Part shown: positions 32,995 through 41,186 of the stretch, piece after piece
Layout: each line of letters starts with the position of its first letter
How positions within the stretch are numbered: position 1 is the first letter of the stretch
NCBI RefSeq assembly: GCF_040250305.1
Contig: NZ_CP158190.1
Coordinates: 3,132,001 to 3,196,000, forward strand
Source of the DNA: Peribacillus frigoritolerans
GTDB taxonomy: Bacteria; Bacillota; Bacilli; Bacillales; DSM-1321
Direction: 5' to 3'
Length of the DNA stretch: 64,000 bases
Program-made: the position numbers and the translations under genes
Notes under the pieces: generated by a model
The model's input: only the letters and a program-made list of their open reading frames with translations
Database searches by the model: none
What the model was told of the DNA's origin: nothing

Positions 32995-33318
32995 GAAGTA
33001 GTGTGTTATGAATTTATTGTCATTTTTCTTTATAAAATAGAAACCTGGCCCATTTTTTTGTAAAAAAAGTCCTTGTTGAGCTGAACTATTTTCTACCATA
33101 TTTTGCTCCTCTGCTGTTATAACTGTGGTAACATCTACTACTTCATTTACCCTACCTTCTCTACGGTCTTGTTCCTCTCTGGTAACAAGTTTATATGTAT
33201 CTGTTTGTTTTGAGGAAACTTCTGCAAATGCTTCTGTCTTTTTCAAGTCTTTCGCGAAACCGATTGATACTGCTAAAACTACTGCAAAACCAAGGGTTAA
33301 AACTAATTTCCCTTTCAT
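32989..33318 (-). CDS. Small exported hypothetical protein (109 aa)
   Basis: Not recognised. Signal peptide MKGKLVLTLGFAVVLAVSIG, cleavage near AFA, then a polar mature part (TDTYKLVTREEQDRREGRV) ending GPGFYFIKKND. ATG 33318 lies 7 nt after GGGAGG and is preferred over the upstream start at 33333. The stop codon lies inside the attC-like site, so the coding end is set by the site. Confidence 0.65.
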   Translation of the reverse strand: MKGKLVLTLGFAVVLAVSIGFAKDLKKTEAFAEVSSKQTDTYKLVTREEQDRREGRVNEVVDVTTVITAEEQNMVENSSAQQGLFLQKNGPGFYFIKKNDNKFITHYFN

Positions 33319-33412
33319 ATAAAAACCTCCCAATAATTTCTAACTGTTCCAATAACATATTTTACCACATCTAAAACTATGTTACTTTTAATTTATTTCT
33401 TCAACTAAACTG

Positions 33413-33475
33413 CCCCTTTAGTGCCATAAAGAAAAGGATTACCTCAGCAATCCCCTTGTAAACTCAATAATAAGT
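33413..33475 (-). repeat. attC-like site (copy 29), right arm eroded
   Basis: AACTAAA-CTGCCCC-TTTAGTGCC, AAGGATT...CAATCCCC hairpin, AATAATAAGTT. Confidence 0.62.
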
Positions 33476-33540
33476 TACTTAAATAGAGAAGAATTAATTG
33501 TGAGCAGTATTTCTTCTATACCAATCCTCTAAGTGAAGCG

Positions 33541-33578
33541 CCATTTTCTTATTCAACTAACAGGCCAGGATAGTTGAA
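33541..33578 (+). repeat. attC-like half-site, plus orientation (copy 30)
   Basis: CCATTTTCTTATTCAACTAA then CAGGCCAG-GATAGTTGAAG, upstream of the plus-strand ornithine cyclodeaminase-like gene. The rest of 33579-33741 presumably holds its promoter. Confidence 0.6.
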
Positions 33579-33741
33579 GAGTGCTGTTTAATCTTTTTTC
33601 AAAAATTGGGCTAGATTTTTGTGTAAAGGAAAGGTTGATTTATGTTAAACTTAAAGGAAGGTAGGATTAGTTAATATAGTTAAAAATTGTAAATAACAGA
33701 GTTTTAGTCTAGGTTTCTAATGAAAGGTTGGTATATAAGAC

Positions 33742-34674
33742 ATGGCATATCAAGTTCTAACAGATTCTGACGTTTTGAGATTGACTAAAATGAAACCCAT
33801 CATTGAGGCAATTGAGCGCGTTTTTTGTGAACAAGCAAACGCAACCCTTGTTTCACCACCTCGCTTTCAATTGGAGACGGAGGATGGAAACTTAGTTTTC
33901 ACTGCCGGCGCCGCAACGGAGACTGAAAAAGTTATAGGCTTTCGAGTTTACGATACCTATTCAAACGAGCATTCGGGTCACGAACAATTGGTATCTGTGT
34001 TTGATTCCGTGACAGGTGTATTCAAAGGCGTTATTATTGGCAATTTACTTGGTGCCCTTCGCACGGGCGCAATCGGGGGAGCTGCCATTAATGCTATGTC
34101 TCGTTCAGATGCTAAACAGCTAGCGATAATTGGAACAGGTATTCAAGCTCGTACTCAGTTAGAAGCAGCTATAGCTATTCGTGATATTAAACGGGTTCTG
34201 GTTTACAGTCGCAATGATATAAATCGAAAAAAGTTTGCCGAAGAAATGTCTGAAAAACTTGATATGGATGTAATTCCTATGGATTCACCCAAAAAGTGTG
34301 TGGAGAAGGCAGATATCATCATCTGTGCTACAAATAGTCTTTCACCAGTGATTGATGCGGATTGGTTAAAACCGGGTGTACATATCAATACGGTTGGACC
34401 AAAATCGATGAAAGGACATGAGTTACCCATAGAAGTAGCTGGTAAAAGCTCCGTAATTACTACGGATTCCCTTGAACAGTTATGTGCCTATTCAACACCT
34501 CACTTCTTAGCCAATACTCCTTATGAACAGAATATTGTACAGCTTTCGGACATTATAACTGGAAAAACACCGGGCAGAACTTCAATCAATGATGTTACAT
34601 TGTTTTGTTCCGTGGGACTTTCTGGCACTGAAGTAGTTGTTGCGCATGAAATTATGAAAATGGCTGAAAAGTAA
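33742..34674 (+). CDS. Ornithine cyclodeaminase/mu-crystallin family protein
   Basis: A 310-residue NAD(P)-dependent enzyme of the OCD family, which includes ornithine cyclodeaminase, alanine dehydrogenase of the same fold and pyrroline-2-carboxylate reductase. N-terminal dimerisation part with VFCEQANATLVSPPRFQLE and FRVYDT, then LGALRTGAIGGAA and the Rossmann motif AIIGTGIQARTQLEAA, ending SVGLSGTEVVVAHEIM. Length is normal. The exact substrate cannot be read from the sequence. A site in the same orientation follows. It is one of few clear metabolic enzymes in the array. Confidence 0.87.
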   Translation: MAYQVLTDSDVLRLTKMKPIIEAIERVFCEQANATLVSPPRFQLETEDGNLVFTAGAATETEKVIGFRVYDTYSNEHSGHEQLVSVFDSVTGVFKGVIIGNLLGALRTGAIGGAAINAMSRSDAKQLAIIGTGIQARTQLEAAIAIRDIKRVLVYSRNDINRKKFAEEMSEKLDMDVIPMDSPKKCVEKADIIICATNSLSPVIDADWLKPGVHINTVGPKSMKGHELPIEVAGKSSVITTDSLEQLCAYSTPHFLANTPYEQNIVQLSDIITGKTPGRTSINDVTLFCSVGLSGTEVVVAHEIMKMAEK

Positions 34675-34764
34675 GCGTGGATTTGAAATGTCACAAACCT
34701 ATATAGGTTTAATGAATCTTTCATAATGGGCGTGTTTCTTTAATAAGAATCGCTTTTCTTAATG

Positions 34765-34842
34765 AACTAACGGGAGCTATACTTCAATAAGGGAGCTGCT
34801 TCGGCAGCTCTTTTTCTATGGCACTAACGGTGCAGGTTAGTT
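34765..34842 (+). repeat. attC-like cassette site, copy 31 (plus orientation)
   Basis: AACTAAC-GGGAGC-TATACTTCAATAA, hairpin GGGAGCTGC-ttcg-GCAGCTC with TTTTTCTAT, GCACTAAC-GGTGCAG-GTTAGTT. The loop is the very stable UUCG tetraloop. Confidence 0.85.
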
Positions 34843-34994
34843 CATATATAAGCAATTTAATATAATTAGAAAGTCAATTTTTCTACGACTTTTGTGACAG
34901 TATTTCTAATGTGCTATGAAAATGAGGTTTACCGTGTGTAATTTCCAAAGAGTATGACTGAGACAAACTTATCGTTTTATAATCCACAAAAGAA

Positions 34995-35088
34995 GGAAGA
35001 AACGCGCTTTATTTTGCTAAACAGGGATTTGCCGTTGAGGGTATTGATATTTCGGAAACAGCAATAAAACGGTGTTTGGAAGATAAGG
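34995..35088 (+). pseudogene. SAM-dependent methyltransferase fragment
   Basis: The plus strand reads GRNALYFAKQGFAVEGIDIS then ETAIKRCLEDK, the motif I/II region of a class I (TehB-like) methyltransferase. Both ends are missing. The rest of 34843-35238 shows no other gene. Confidence 0.6.
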
Positions 35089-35238
35089 TACTATTAGGAT
35101 TTAATCCCCATAAACTATCAACATTTTTATATTCTTTCTCCCATATATTTTGTTTCATTTTTGTCACCCTGCATTCCCAAGTAATTTCAAAAAAAACATC
35201 ACATGTATTTTACCACAAATTCCATATTAACCCTCTTC

Positions 35239-35309
35239 AACTAACCTGCCCCTTTTGTTGCATAAGAAAATGGCGCTGTTTCCAGCCCCAAGTAAAGAGC
35301 CTGTTAGCT
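35239..35309 (-). repeat. attC-like cassette site, copy 32
   Basis: AACTAAC-CTGCCCC-TTTTGTTGC, GGCGCTGTTTCCAGCCCC hairpin, AAGTAAA-GAGCCT-GTTAGCT. Confidence 0.78.
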
Positions 35310-35340
35310 CAATAAAAAAGCTTTTTCATTTGAATTTGTT

Positions 35341-35660
35341 TCAAGATACAATCTCCACATCATAAATTTCAACCTCTCCAAGACTTAGTAAATGTGGTAT
35401 GTACTGAAAAATACCAATTCTGTTACCCTTTTCAATTTCAATTTTGTAATATTCTACTGAAGCTGAGGGTATCTCTTTAAGTTCCTTATATGTCTCTATA
35501 TTCAATAGCTTAATTTCATCTTCTTCAATATCTTCAGATGGACCTTTGTATTTCTCTTTTGTGTAGAGATATATAGCATTCGTATTATTTGTTAGTCTTT
35601 CAATTGGGATTTTTAAAAATTGTAGTTCTTTTTTGCAATAAAGTAAAGTATTGTATATAA
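35341..35660 (-). pseudogene. Hypothetical gene without a start codon
   Basis: An open frame of about 105 codons (KELQFLKIPIERLTNNTNA, YLYTKEKYKGPSEDIEEDE, EYYKIEIEKGNRIGIFQYIP, ending YDVEIVS) is clearly protein-like, but its 5' end runs into stops with no ATG/GTG/TTG. It is a 5'-truncated, unrecognised gene, followed by a site in matching orientation. A short frame at 35687 on the plus strand (TKDEIIEILIDTGNKGN) may be another scrap. Confidence 0.5.
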
Positions 35661-35831
35661 AGTTTTTGGGTGGTGATACTGTTGACTAAAGATGAAATAA
35701 TAGAAATTCTAATTGATACAGGAAACAAAGGAAATCGTTCATAAGCGAACATTTGTTAAGCCCCCCCTTATTTCGCCTATAAGCGTCCAATGTTATATAT
35801 CCATTAATATCTTCGCAAGGGGACTTTAAAA

Positions 35832-35865
35832 AAGGCTATGTTAAATAAAATTGTTGATTTTTGAC
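35832..35865. mobile_element. Solo IS1595-type left end
   Basis: GGCTATGTTAAATAAAATTG then TTGATTTTTG resembles the ends at 24953 and 29404. No transposase is near. Confidence 0.4.
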
Positions 35866-35872
35866 CAAAATT

Positions 35873-35902
35873 AAGGGAACTTCCTTGTTTAGAAGTTCCC
35901 TT
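35873..35902. terminator. Bidirectional hairpin at the array end
   Basis: AAGGGAACTTC / GAAGTTCCCTT, perfect 11-bp stem. A degraded attC-like box (ATAACC-TACCCC-GTTACTT, about 35956-35976) follows. I see nothing else in 35903-36197. Confidence 0.55.
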
Positions 35903-36197
35903 GCTTCTTCCAATAAACCTCCTCTTAACGAAAAGCCGCCAGAAATGGCAGCTATAACCTACCCCGTTACTTAAAGTAAATTTCTTCAAAATATTGCTTA
36001 TCTCCATATAATAAAAAGGGACCATCAAAAGATGGTCACTATTAATCAGATAGAAATAGTGCGAATAGTGGCTGTTTAATATTTACTCATATTTAAAAGC
36101 ATTAAATCACACCGCCAGTAATTGACTTGAGTTACGGTTGTATACTTACCAAATTGCCATCTGGTTTTCCACTCTATGCATAGCTGCCTCTTGCCCA

Positions 36198-36360
36198 TTA
36201 AAAAGCTTCCCTTTTTAAAGAAACCTCTTTATTATCATCATTATCAAATAATAAGTTGATTTTCTCACCTCTTATTAATTCTTCTTTCTTGACGAAATGG
36301 CTAATAAATGAACATAAGGAATCTTGGGTAATACGATGGAAATCAAAGCCGATGCCGATT
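36198..36360 (-). pseudogene. Unidentified C-terminal gene fragment
   Basis: The minus strand reads FDFHRITQDSLCSFISHFVK, KEELIRGEKINLLFDND and ends KEVSLKREAF. A stop lies just upstream. Protein-like but unrecognised. Confidence 0.3.
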
Positions 36361-36436
36361 CCCTAGGCGAAGTAAAAGTGGAACACGACTTGGGGATATG
36401 TTTTGAACAGCAATCAGCAGAGATGGAATATTTCGC

Positions 36437-37048
36437 TTATTCTCCAAACAGTGCAGGGAAATTATTTATAAAATCAGTTGATAAAGCCTTCTTTTGATTG
36501 CTTTTTTCTTTTAAGTCCAAAACATTATTAAGGTTTTGCTCAAGCCTATTGGTCGGGCTAATGGATTGGACAGAAACTTCTTGTAATTTTTTCTTATAAA
36601 ATTCCACATCACTTTTGGCAATTTTAATTTCTTGCTCTAAATCGGAAATCTGCTTTTTTAGCTTTGCCACTTGTTCTTTCTGTTCATGATAAGCCTTTGC
36701 GTCTTCGTAGAACTTTTGAATGGTTTCTTCATACATTTGAAATGATGCAATCATTTCTCCTTTATTATTCCAATGAGTATCCACAATTTCTGATATATTT
36801 GGGAAAGGAACGTATTGTTTATGTCCTTTCCCACCCAAATTTGTTTGGAAGGAACTTTTTAATTGTTCAATTTTTTCTCCCATTCTTCTTCTCCATATTT
36901 GACGACCAATGCCAGTTTGCTTTTCAAGCTGGCTGGGGTTTAACTTGGTTAATGGGTTTTGTTTCAAAAACTGCTGTAAAATCTCTTCTAACTTTTTATC
37001 TGAAATCGTTTCAGGTGCTCCGACTTTTTTATCTTCTTTTTTACTCAT
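36437..37048 (-). CDS. HTH/coiled-coil accessory protein of the recombinase operon (TnpC-like)
   Basis: A 203-residue protein, last in the recombinase operon. The N-terminal half has a predicted DNA-binding helix pair (LTKLNPSQLEKQTGIGRQIW then RRRMGEKIEQLKSSF). The C-terminal half is a long coiled coil (EQVAKLKKQISDLEQEIKIA). I start it at ATG 37048, 9 nt after GGAGG, overlapping the upstream gene by 8 bp. In Tn554 the third gene also encodes a small coiled-coil accessory factor that influences orientation and frequency of transposition. The equivalence is by position and shape, not by sequence match. Confidence 0.72.
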   Translation of the reverse strand: MSKKEDKKVGAPETISDKKLEEILQQFLKQNPLTKLNPSQLEKQTGIGRQIWRRRMGEKIEQLKSSFQTNLGGKGHKQYVPFPNISEIVDTHWNNKGEMIASFQMYEETIQKFYEDAKAYHEQKEQVAKLKKQISDLEQEIKIAKSDVEFYKKKLQEVSVQSISPTNRLEQNLNNVLDLKEKSNQKKALSTDFINNFPALFGE

Positions 37049-38678
37049 TAAACTCATCCTCCAAAAAGCTGTCCACAATGGATTTTTTAATCATTATAGA
37101 AGAAATATCCCTAGAAAGCGTTTTGAGTTCTTCGTCTCCGACATTAAACCATTCAAGATTTGAGAAATCATACTCCATCCCTTTTGAAGCTGCTCTCATA
37201 AGTGCAATCTTTTCTCTAATCATTTTTCCAAGTGCACGGGAATAATCTTCGAACCACTTAATACACTCTGGGTCTTTAAGTTCTTCTTTCGATAGATAAA
37301 AATATTCTCCTCCACACTGACGACATTCCCCGCCATAGGGGCATCCATTACTTTCAAGGTCATATGTACAAGCACCATATGGGTCTAGCTTGTGAAAATG
37401 TTCAAAGTCATCTTCAGCTTTAATTCTGCTTTTAATTACTAAGGGATGGCTTTCATCAATATGCTCTTTTGGATTTGAATCTTGCTTTTTAAATCTTCTC
37501 AATTGCGTTAAGCTATAAACATATGAATCAGCAAACTCATCCATATGGTTTTGATAGTGCATTTGCGAATTAATTCTTCTATGTCCACCCAATCTAGCGA
37601 TTGTCAATTCATTAATACCTTGCAACTTTAAATTCATAAAAGCATAGTGCCTTGTATCCATTGGTTTTATTCTTTCTATATTGTGTATATTACCATATTT
37701 CATAACCACAATATTATCGTAAAACCGCTTCAAAAGAGCGTACAATCTACTCTTATGCCAATAATCAGAGTAATCCTTGTTCTTTTCATTCGCTGCTATA
37801 TAAGCTTTGGTTGAGAGCAATTGTTCAGAATCACCGTATTTGTCCGTTAAATGAATATAGTCTGAAATGAGGTCATAAATTGTTCTATTTATCGGAACCT
37901 TATCTTCAATTGGTAAATCTCGTTTATGAATGGCCTTTTGCTTTTCTCTCGGCAGCCGAATGAAAAACTTACCATCCTTTCTTTTTACCAGACAATCCCT
38001 AACAATATCGATAAACTCTTGAGTTCTCAGTGGGATAATATTTGTTAATCTCCACCATAAGATAATTGGGTAATAAAGCAGTTTTTCTTTTTCTGTCCAT
38101 TCACTTTGAAAATCATCAATCGTTCTACCAAACAATAATAAATCTTCATATTTAACAAGCTTTCTTACCTTTGGGTCTTCAGGCTGAAATACACTCATTG
38201 ACGATTTAATCTCATCCAATAAGGGATGGTTGATAAAGGTGGTAAATCCAATTATTGCCTTTGCCATATTGTATGGTTTTGTAGAATCCGAAACTTCATC
38301 TTCCAAGAAAGAAAGATATTTTTCATTAAAGCCATTTGAAGCAATTATTGCTTTTTTAATATCATCTACGTCGCTACGTACTCTAATTGGGTTAATACTT
38401 GTTCTTTTTATCATTGCATATGTTTTTAATGCTGCTTTTAATTCTTTGAACATATCAATATCAAATTTTAATCTAGTTGCATTGGACTTCTTCAAATCCT
38501 TCTTAAAATTCCAAATAGGTGAAGAATACTCGCAATCCACAATCCAGCCTTTATTTTTATATTCTTCAAAATATTCTTTCGCTTCTTGTTCAATGGATGG
38601 ATTAAACTCACTTTCAACAATGGTATAAATCTTAGTTTTATTATTTTTGATTAATGTTTTTTTTACACTTAATGCCAT
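37041..38678 (-). CDS. Recombinase-like protein, third gene of the cluster (545 aa)
   Basis: A divergent tyrosine recombinase-like protein. Possible catalytic elements: Arg in IIPLRTQEF (about 218), MDTRHYAFMNL (His about 344), ARLGGHRRINSQMHYQNH (His about 366, candidate Tyr 374). A C-terminal Cys cluster (CPYGGECRQCGGEYF) looks like a zinc ribbon. It lies 6 bp downstream of the 833-aa gene and overlaps the last gene. Site-specific transposons with several recombinases normally need all of them. Whether this one cuts DNA or only helps is unclear. Confidence 0.75.
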   Translation of the reverse strand: MALSVKKTLIKNNKTKIYTIVESEFNPSIEQEAKEYFEEYKNKGWIVDCEYSSPIWNFKKDLKKSNATRLKFDIDMFKELKAALKTYAMIKRTSINPIRVRSDVDDIKKAIIASNGFNEKYLSFLEDEVSDSTKPYNMAKAIIGFTTFINHPLLDEIKSSMSVFQPEDPKVRKLVKYEDLLLFGRTIDDFQSEWTEKEKLLYYPIILWWRLTNIIPLRTQEFIDIVRDCLVKRKDGKFFIRLPREKQKAIHKRDLPIEDKVPINRTIYDLISDYIHLTDKYGDSEQLLSTKAYIAANEKNKDYSDYWHKSRLYALLKRFYDNIVVMKYGNIHNIERIKPMDTRHYAFMNLKLQGINELTIARLGGHRRINSQMHYQNHMDEFADSYVYSLTQLRRFKKQDSNPKEHIDESHPLVIKSRIKAEDDFEHFHKLDPYGACTYDLESNGCPYGGECRQCGGEYFYLSKEELKDPECIKWFEDYSRALGKMIREKIALMRAASKGMEYDFSNLEWFNVGDEELKTLSRDISSIMIKKSIVDSFLEDEFNE

Positions 38679-38684
38679 AATTCT

Positions 38685-41186
38685 TTACCCCTTGTTTTCG
38701 TTCAAACGCTTTAAACTTTCCACTCTTATCATTGTGTTTGAAATCTTCAAACTTAGCTCATTTAAGTTTATAAATTCATTGACATACCCTTTATTCGTAT
38801 CTACTGTAACTTCGCTTAAACGGTCTAATAGGGCGTTTAAAAGACTGAGTTCTTTTAGCACACTGCCCCAGGATTTAGCATTAGACAAAGAATAGATTTT
38901 TTCGTCTAACTCATCCTTTAATGATTGCATTACACTAGCCTTTGCAATCCCAATTATGCAAGTGGAACAACTTGGCGATTCAGGATTATGGCAATTCGGA
39001 TAAGTTAAACAATGATAATCTTTATGCTTTGATGGCATTTTACCAAGATAAAATTTATCAATCATTTCATTTAATTTTTTCTTTGGTTTCAGCAGCAGCT
39101 CCTGAGCCAATGCTGCCTTTTGGTGTTGCCTGCTTTGCACGAACTTCACCATTCCTTCTAAAACCATTGGTGGATATTTTTCTTTGAACTCTTTAATCAA
39201 AGCTGTTTCACTCTTTAAAGTTAATTCAGCACCTTCCAATTCCTTCGTTCCGCGAAGAATCATTGAATAGAGATAGCCCATTTCACCACGCTCAAATAAC
39301 TCCACTGCAATATCGTCAATAGGACCATTTTCATTATTTTGACGAATATAGATTTGTGTTACCTCCGAAAAAACTTTGTTAGGGGCAACTTTATGTGCTC
39401 GTACTCTTTTACTGAATTCATATGCTGAATAAGCAAAGCCTTTTTTCTTGTAAATACTGTAATATAAATGCTCAACAAGAGAGCGATTCATTTTTAAAGA
39501 AGAAAAATTTTTCAAGTCCTTTCTTTCTCCAAAAAATAAATTAAATGGTTTATCGTACGGAATGTTGTACTTTGTCTTAAAATTAATTAATATCCTGTCC
39601 TTTTCAGCATTACTATGAAGTTGAGCAATGGCATAAGCAGTAGCAATTGGAATGCGTAAACTTTTGTTAGCATAAAAGCTTCTTCTAAACTTTGTTTTCG
39701 AAACAATCAACTTGACCATTCTGTGCTTTTCAATTTGGGCAAGAATTTGCCCAGCTTGGTCATTAGTTAGTTTATTAAAGCGAAAATAATCTAAGCTTGT
39801 TATGCCCATTTCTTTAAGATTGATTTTTGGCAGACGAACGACATCCCCATGCCGCCAAGCATTAGTTAAATGAACTGCCACATACAACCACGTAATTGCA
39901 TAATCTCGGCTTTCAATGGCTTTAGCAATATGATTATCATAAACCTTAACAAAGTAGTAATAGTTAAGAAATTGTTCAAACTCATACACCTTTTCCACTT
40001 CATCTTCAATATCATTGCTTTCGTCTAATTCCAATGTGTATGTCTTCTCGTATTTAGTGTCTTGAACAAATGATAAATGATTTAGAAAACCAACCAATAG
40101 CTCTTTGTCGCTCTGTATCAATTTATCACTTGCAAATGCCAACTCTATTTCTTTATCTGTATGGTCTGCTAATTCTTTGATGAAATATTGAATATAGCTT
40201 CTTAGTCTAATTACAAAAATTCTAGCTTTGGAGTTTAATGTTTTAAAACTAGCTTCACTACTGGCAATGTTATTCTGACAATAATCAATATACACCTCTG
40301 CCGTTTTTGCAAAATAGTTAGGAATGTTTAATTTTTGGACACCCTCATTAAAGATTTCCAGAGGTGTTTCAGCCGTTGAAAATCGAAAATCATTTAACCC
40401 ATCAATATACCGTAAGACGCTTTCACGTTTGGCATAATTAACAGGTTCTTTTTTGAAGGAGTATTGTCTAATATATATATCGTCAAACGTTTTGGTTGAG
40501 AGTAACTTCCTAACGGTATCAATGGTCACATCGTAAGGGAACAGCTCTCTGATTTCGTTCGATGAAAGATAGTCATTCTCTTTTATAAACGAAACCTCTT
40601 CATCGATGTTTCGTTTCAGTTCTAAAACCTTGTCGATATGATTAGCAACAATGCTATCACCCTTTGGAGTTAATCCTGAATAGGTTTCACCTAATACCCC
40701 ATCTTTCCTAAGATTTGTTATTACCATAGTATGGATACCATCTAATATCTCAATGATTTCATTAGTGCAAATAAAACCTTCTGGGACACTTCTCTGATTA
40801 ATATAAGCTTCGGCAAACTTCTTAGGAATACGAACGGTTTTATCAAACCTTGTTGAAAAAACTCCTATCGGTTGATGTCGTACAAGTGCTTTGCTCCAAA
40901 AATTTTTTGAAAAGGTATATAACTCTGATAATTCCTTTGCCGTGTAGTAGTTCTCTTTTAATTCTTTTTGTAATGCTTTAAATTGCTTAACCGATTCCTT
41001 TATCAAGTAAAACACCTTGTTTTTTTCAGATGTATTAGGTCCTAAATAAAATTGAAATCCACAGAGGCTTCTTGTAAGGTATGAGTAAAGCGTTGGTGTT
41101 TTTAATCCCAATTCTTCAGCAGCATCTTTTAATGGCATTAATTGTTTTTTACTCTCTTCAAATTCCTTAATGCTTAATTTACTCAC
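38685..41186 (-). CDS. Large recombinase-like protein, second gene of the cluster (833 aa)
   Basis: An 833-residue protein starting with a GTG that overlaps the stop of the upstream recombinase by one base, so they are translationally coupled. Residues about 430-650 look like a diverged tyrosine recombinase fold (NAWRHGDVVRLPKINLKEMG, KTKFRRSFYANKSLRIPI), but I cannot place a full catalytic set. Near the C-terminus CLTYPNCHNPESPSCSTC is a likely zinc site, paralleling the next gene. The closest concept is TnpB of Tn554 or the large member of trio-type islands. Exact function unknown. Confidence 0.7.
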   Translation of the reverse strand: MSKLSIKEFEESKKQLMPLKDAAEELGLKTPTLYSYLTRSLCGFQFYLGPNTSEKNKVFYLIKESVKQFKALQKELKENYYTAKELSELYTFSKNFWSKALVRHQPIGVFSTRFDKTVRIPKKFAEAYINQRSVPEGFICTNEIIEILDGIHTMVITNLRKDGVLGETYSGLTPKGDSIVANHIDKVLELKRNIDEEVSFIKENDYLSSNEIRELFPYDVTIDTVRKLLSTKTFDDIYIRQYSFKKEPVNYAKRESVLRYIDGLNDFRFSTAETPLEIFNEGVQKLNIPNYFAKTAEVYIDYCQNNIASSEASFKTLNSKARIFVIRLRSYIQYFIKELADHTDKEIELAFASDKLIQSDKELLVGFLNHLSFVQDTKYEKTYTLELDESNDIEDEVEKVYEFEQFLNYYYFVKVYDNHIAKAIESRDYAITWLYVAVHLTNAWRHGDVVRLPKINLKEMGITSLDYFRFNKLTNDQAGQILAQIEKHRMVKLIVSKTKFRRSFYANKSLRIPIATAYAIAQLHSNAEKDRILINFKTKYNIPYDKPFNLFFGERKDLKNFSSLKMNRSLVEHLYYSIYKKKGFAYSAYEFSKRVRAHKVAPNKVFSEVTQIYIRQNNENGPIDDIAVELFERGEMGYLYSMILRGTKELEGAELTLKSETALIKEFKEKYPPMVLEGMVKFVQSRQHQKAALAQELLLKPKKKLNEMIDKFYLGKMPSKHKDYHCLTYPNCHNPESPSCSTCIIGIAKASVMQSLKDELDEKIYSLSNAKSWGSVLKELSLLNALLDRLSEVTVDTNKGYVNEFINLNELSLKISNTMIRVESLKRLNENKG

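Noticed and set aside
3871..35976. CRISPR array as an explanation of the repeats
   Set aside because: Copies are 0.3-2 kb apart with genes between, occur in both orientations, vary in sequence, and no cas genes are present.
36336..36440. Plus-strand frame resembling a fumarase/aspartase N-terminus (DSLGEVKVEHD)
   Set aside because: The match covers only about 11 residues and the minus strand holds an equally plausible protein-like fragment, so I do not annotate it.
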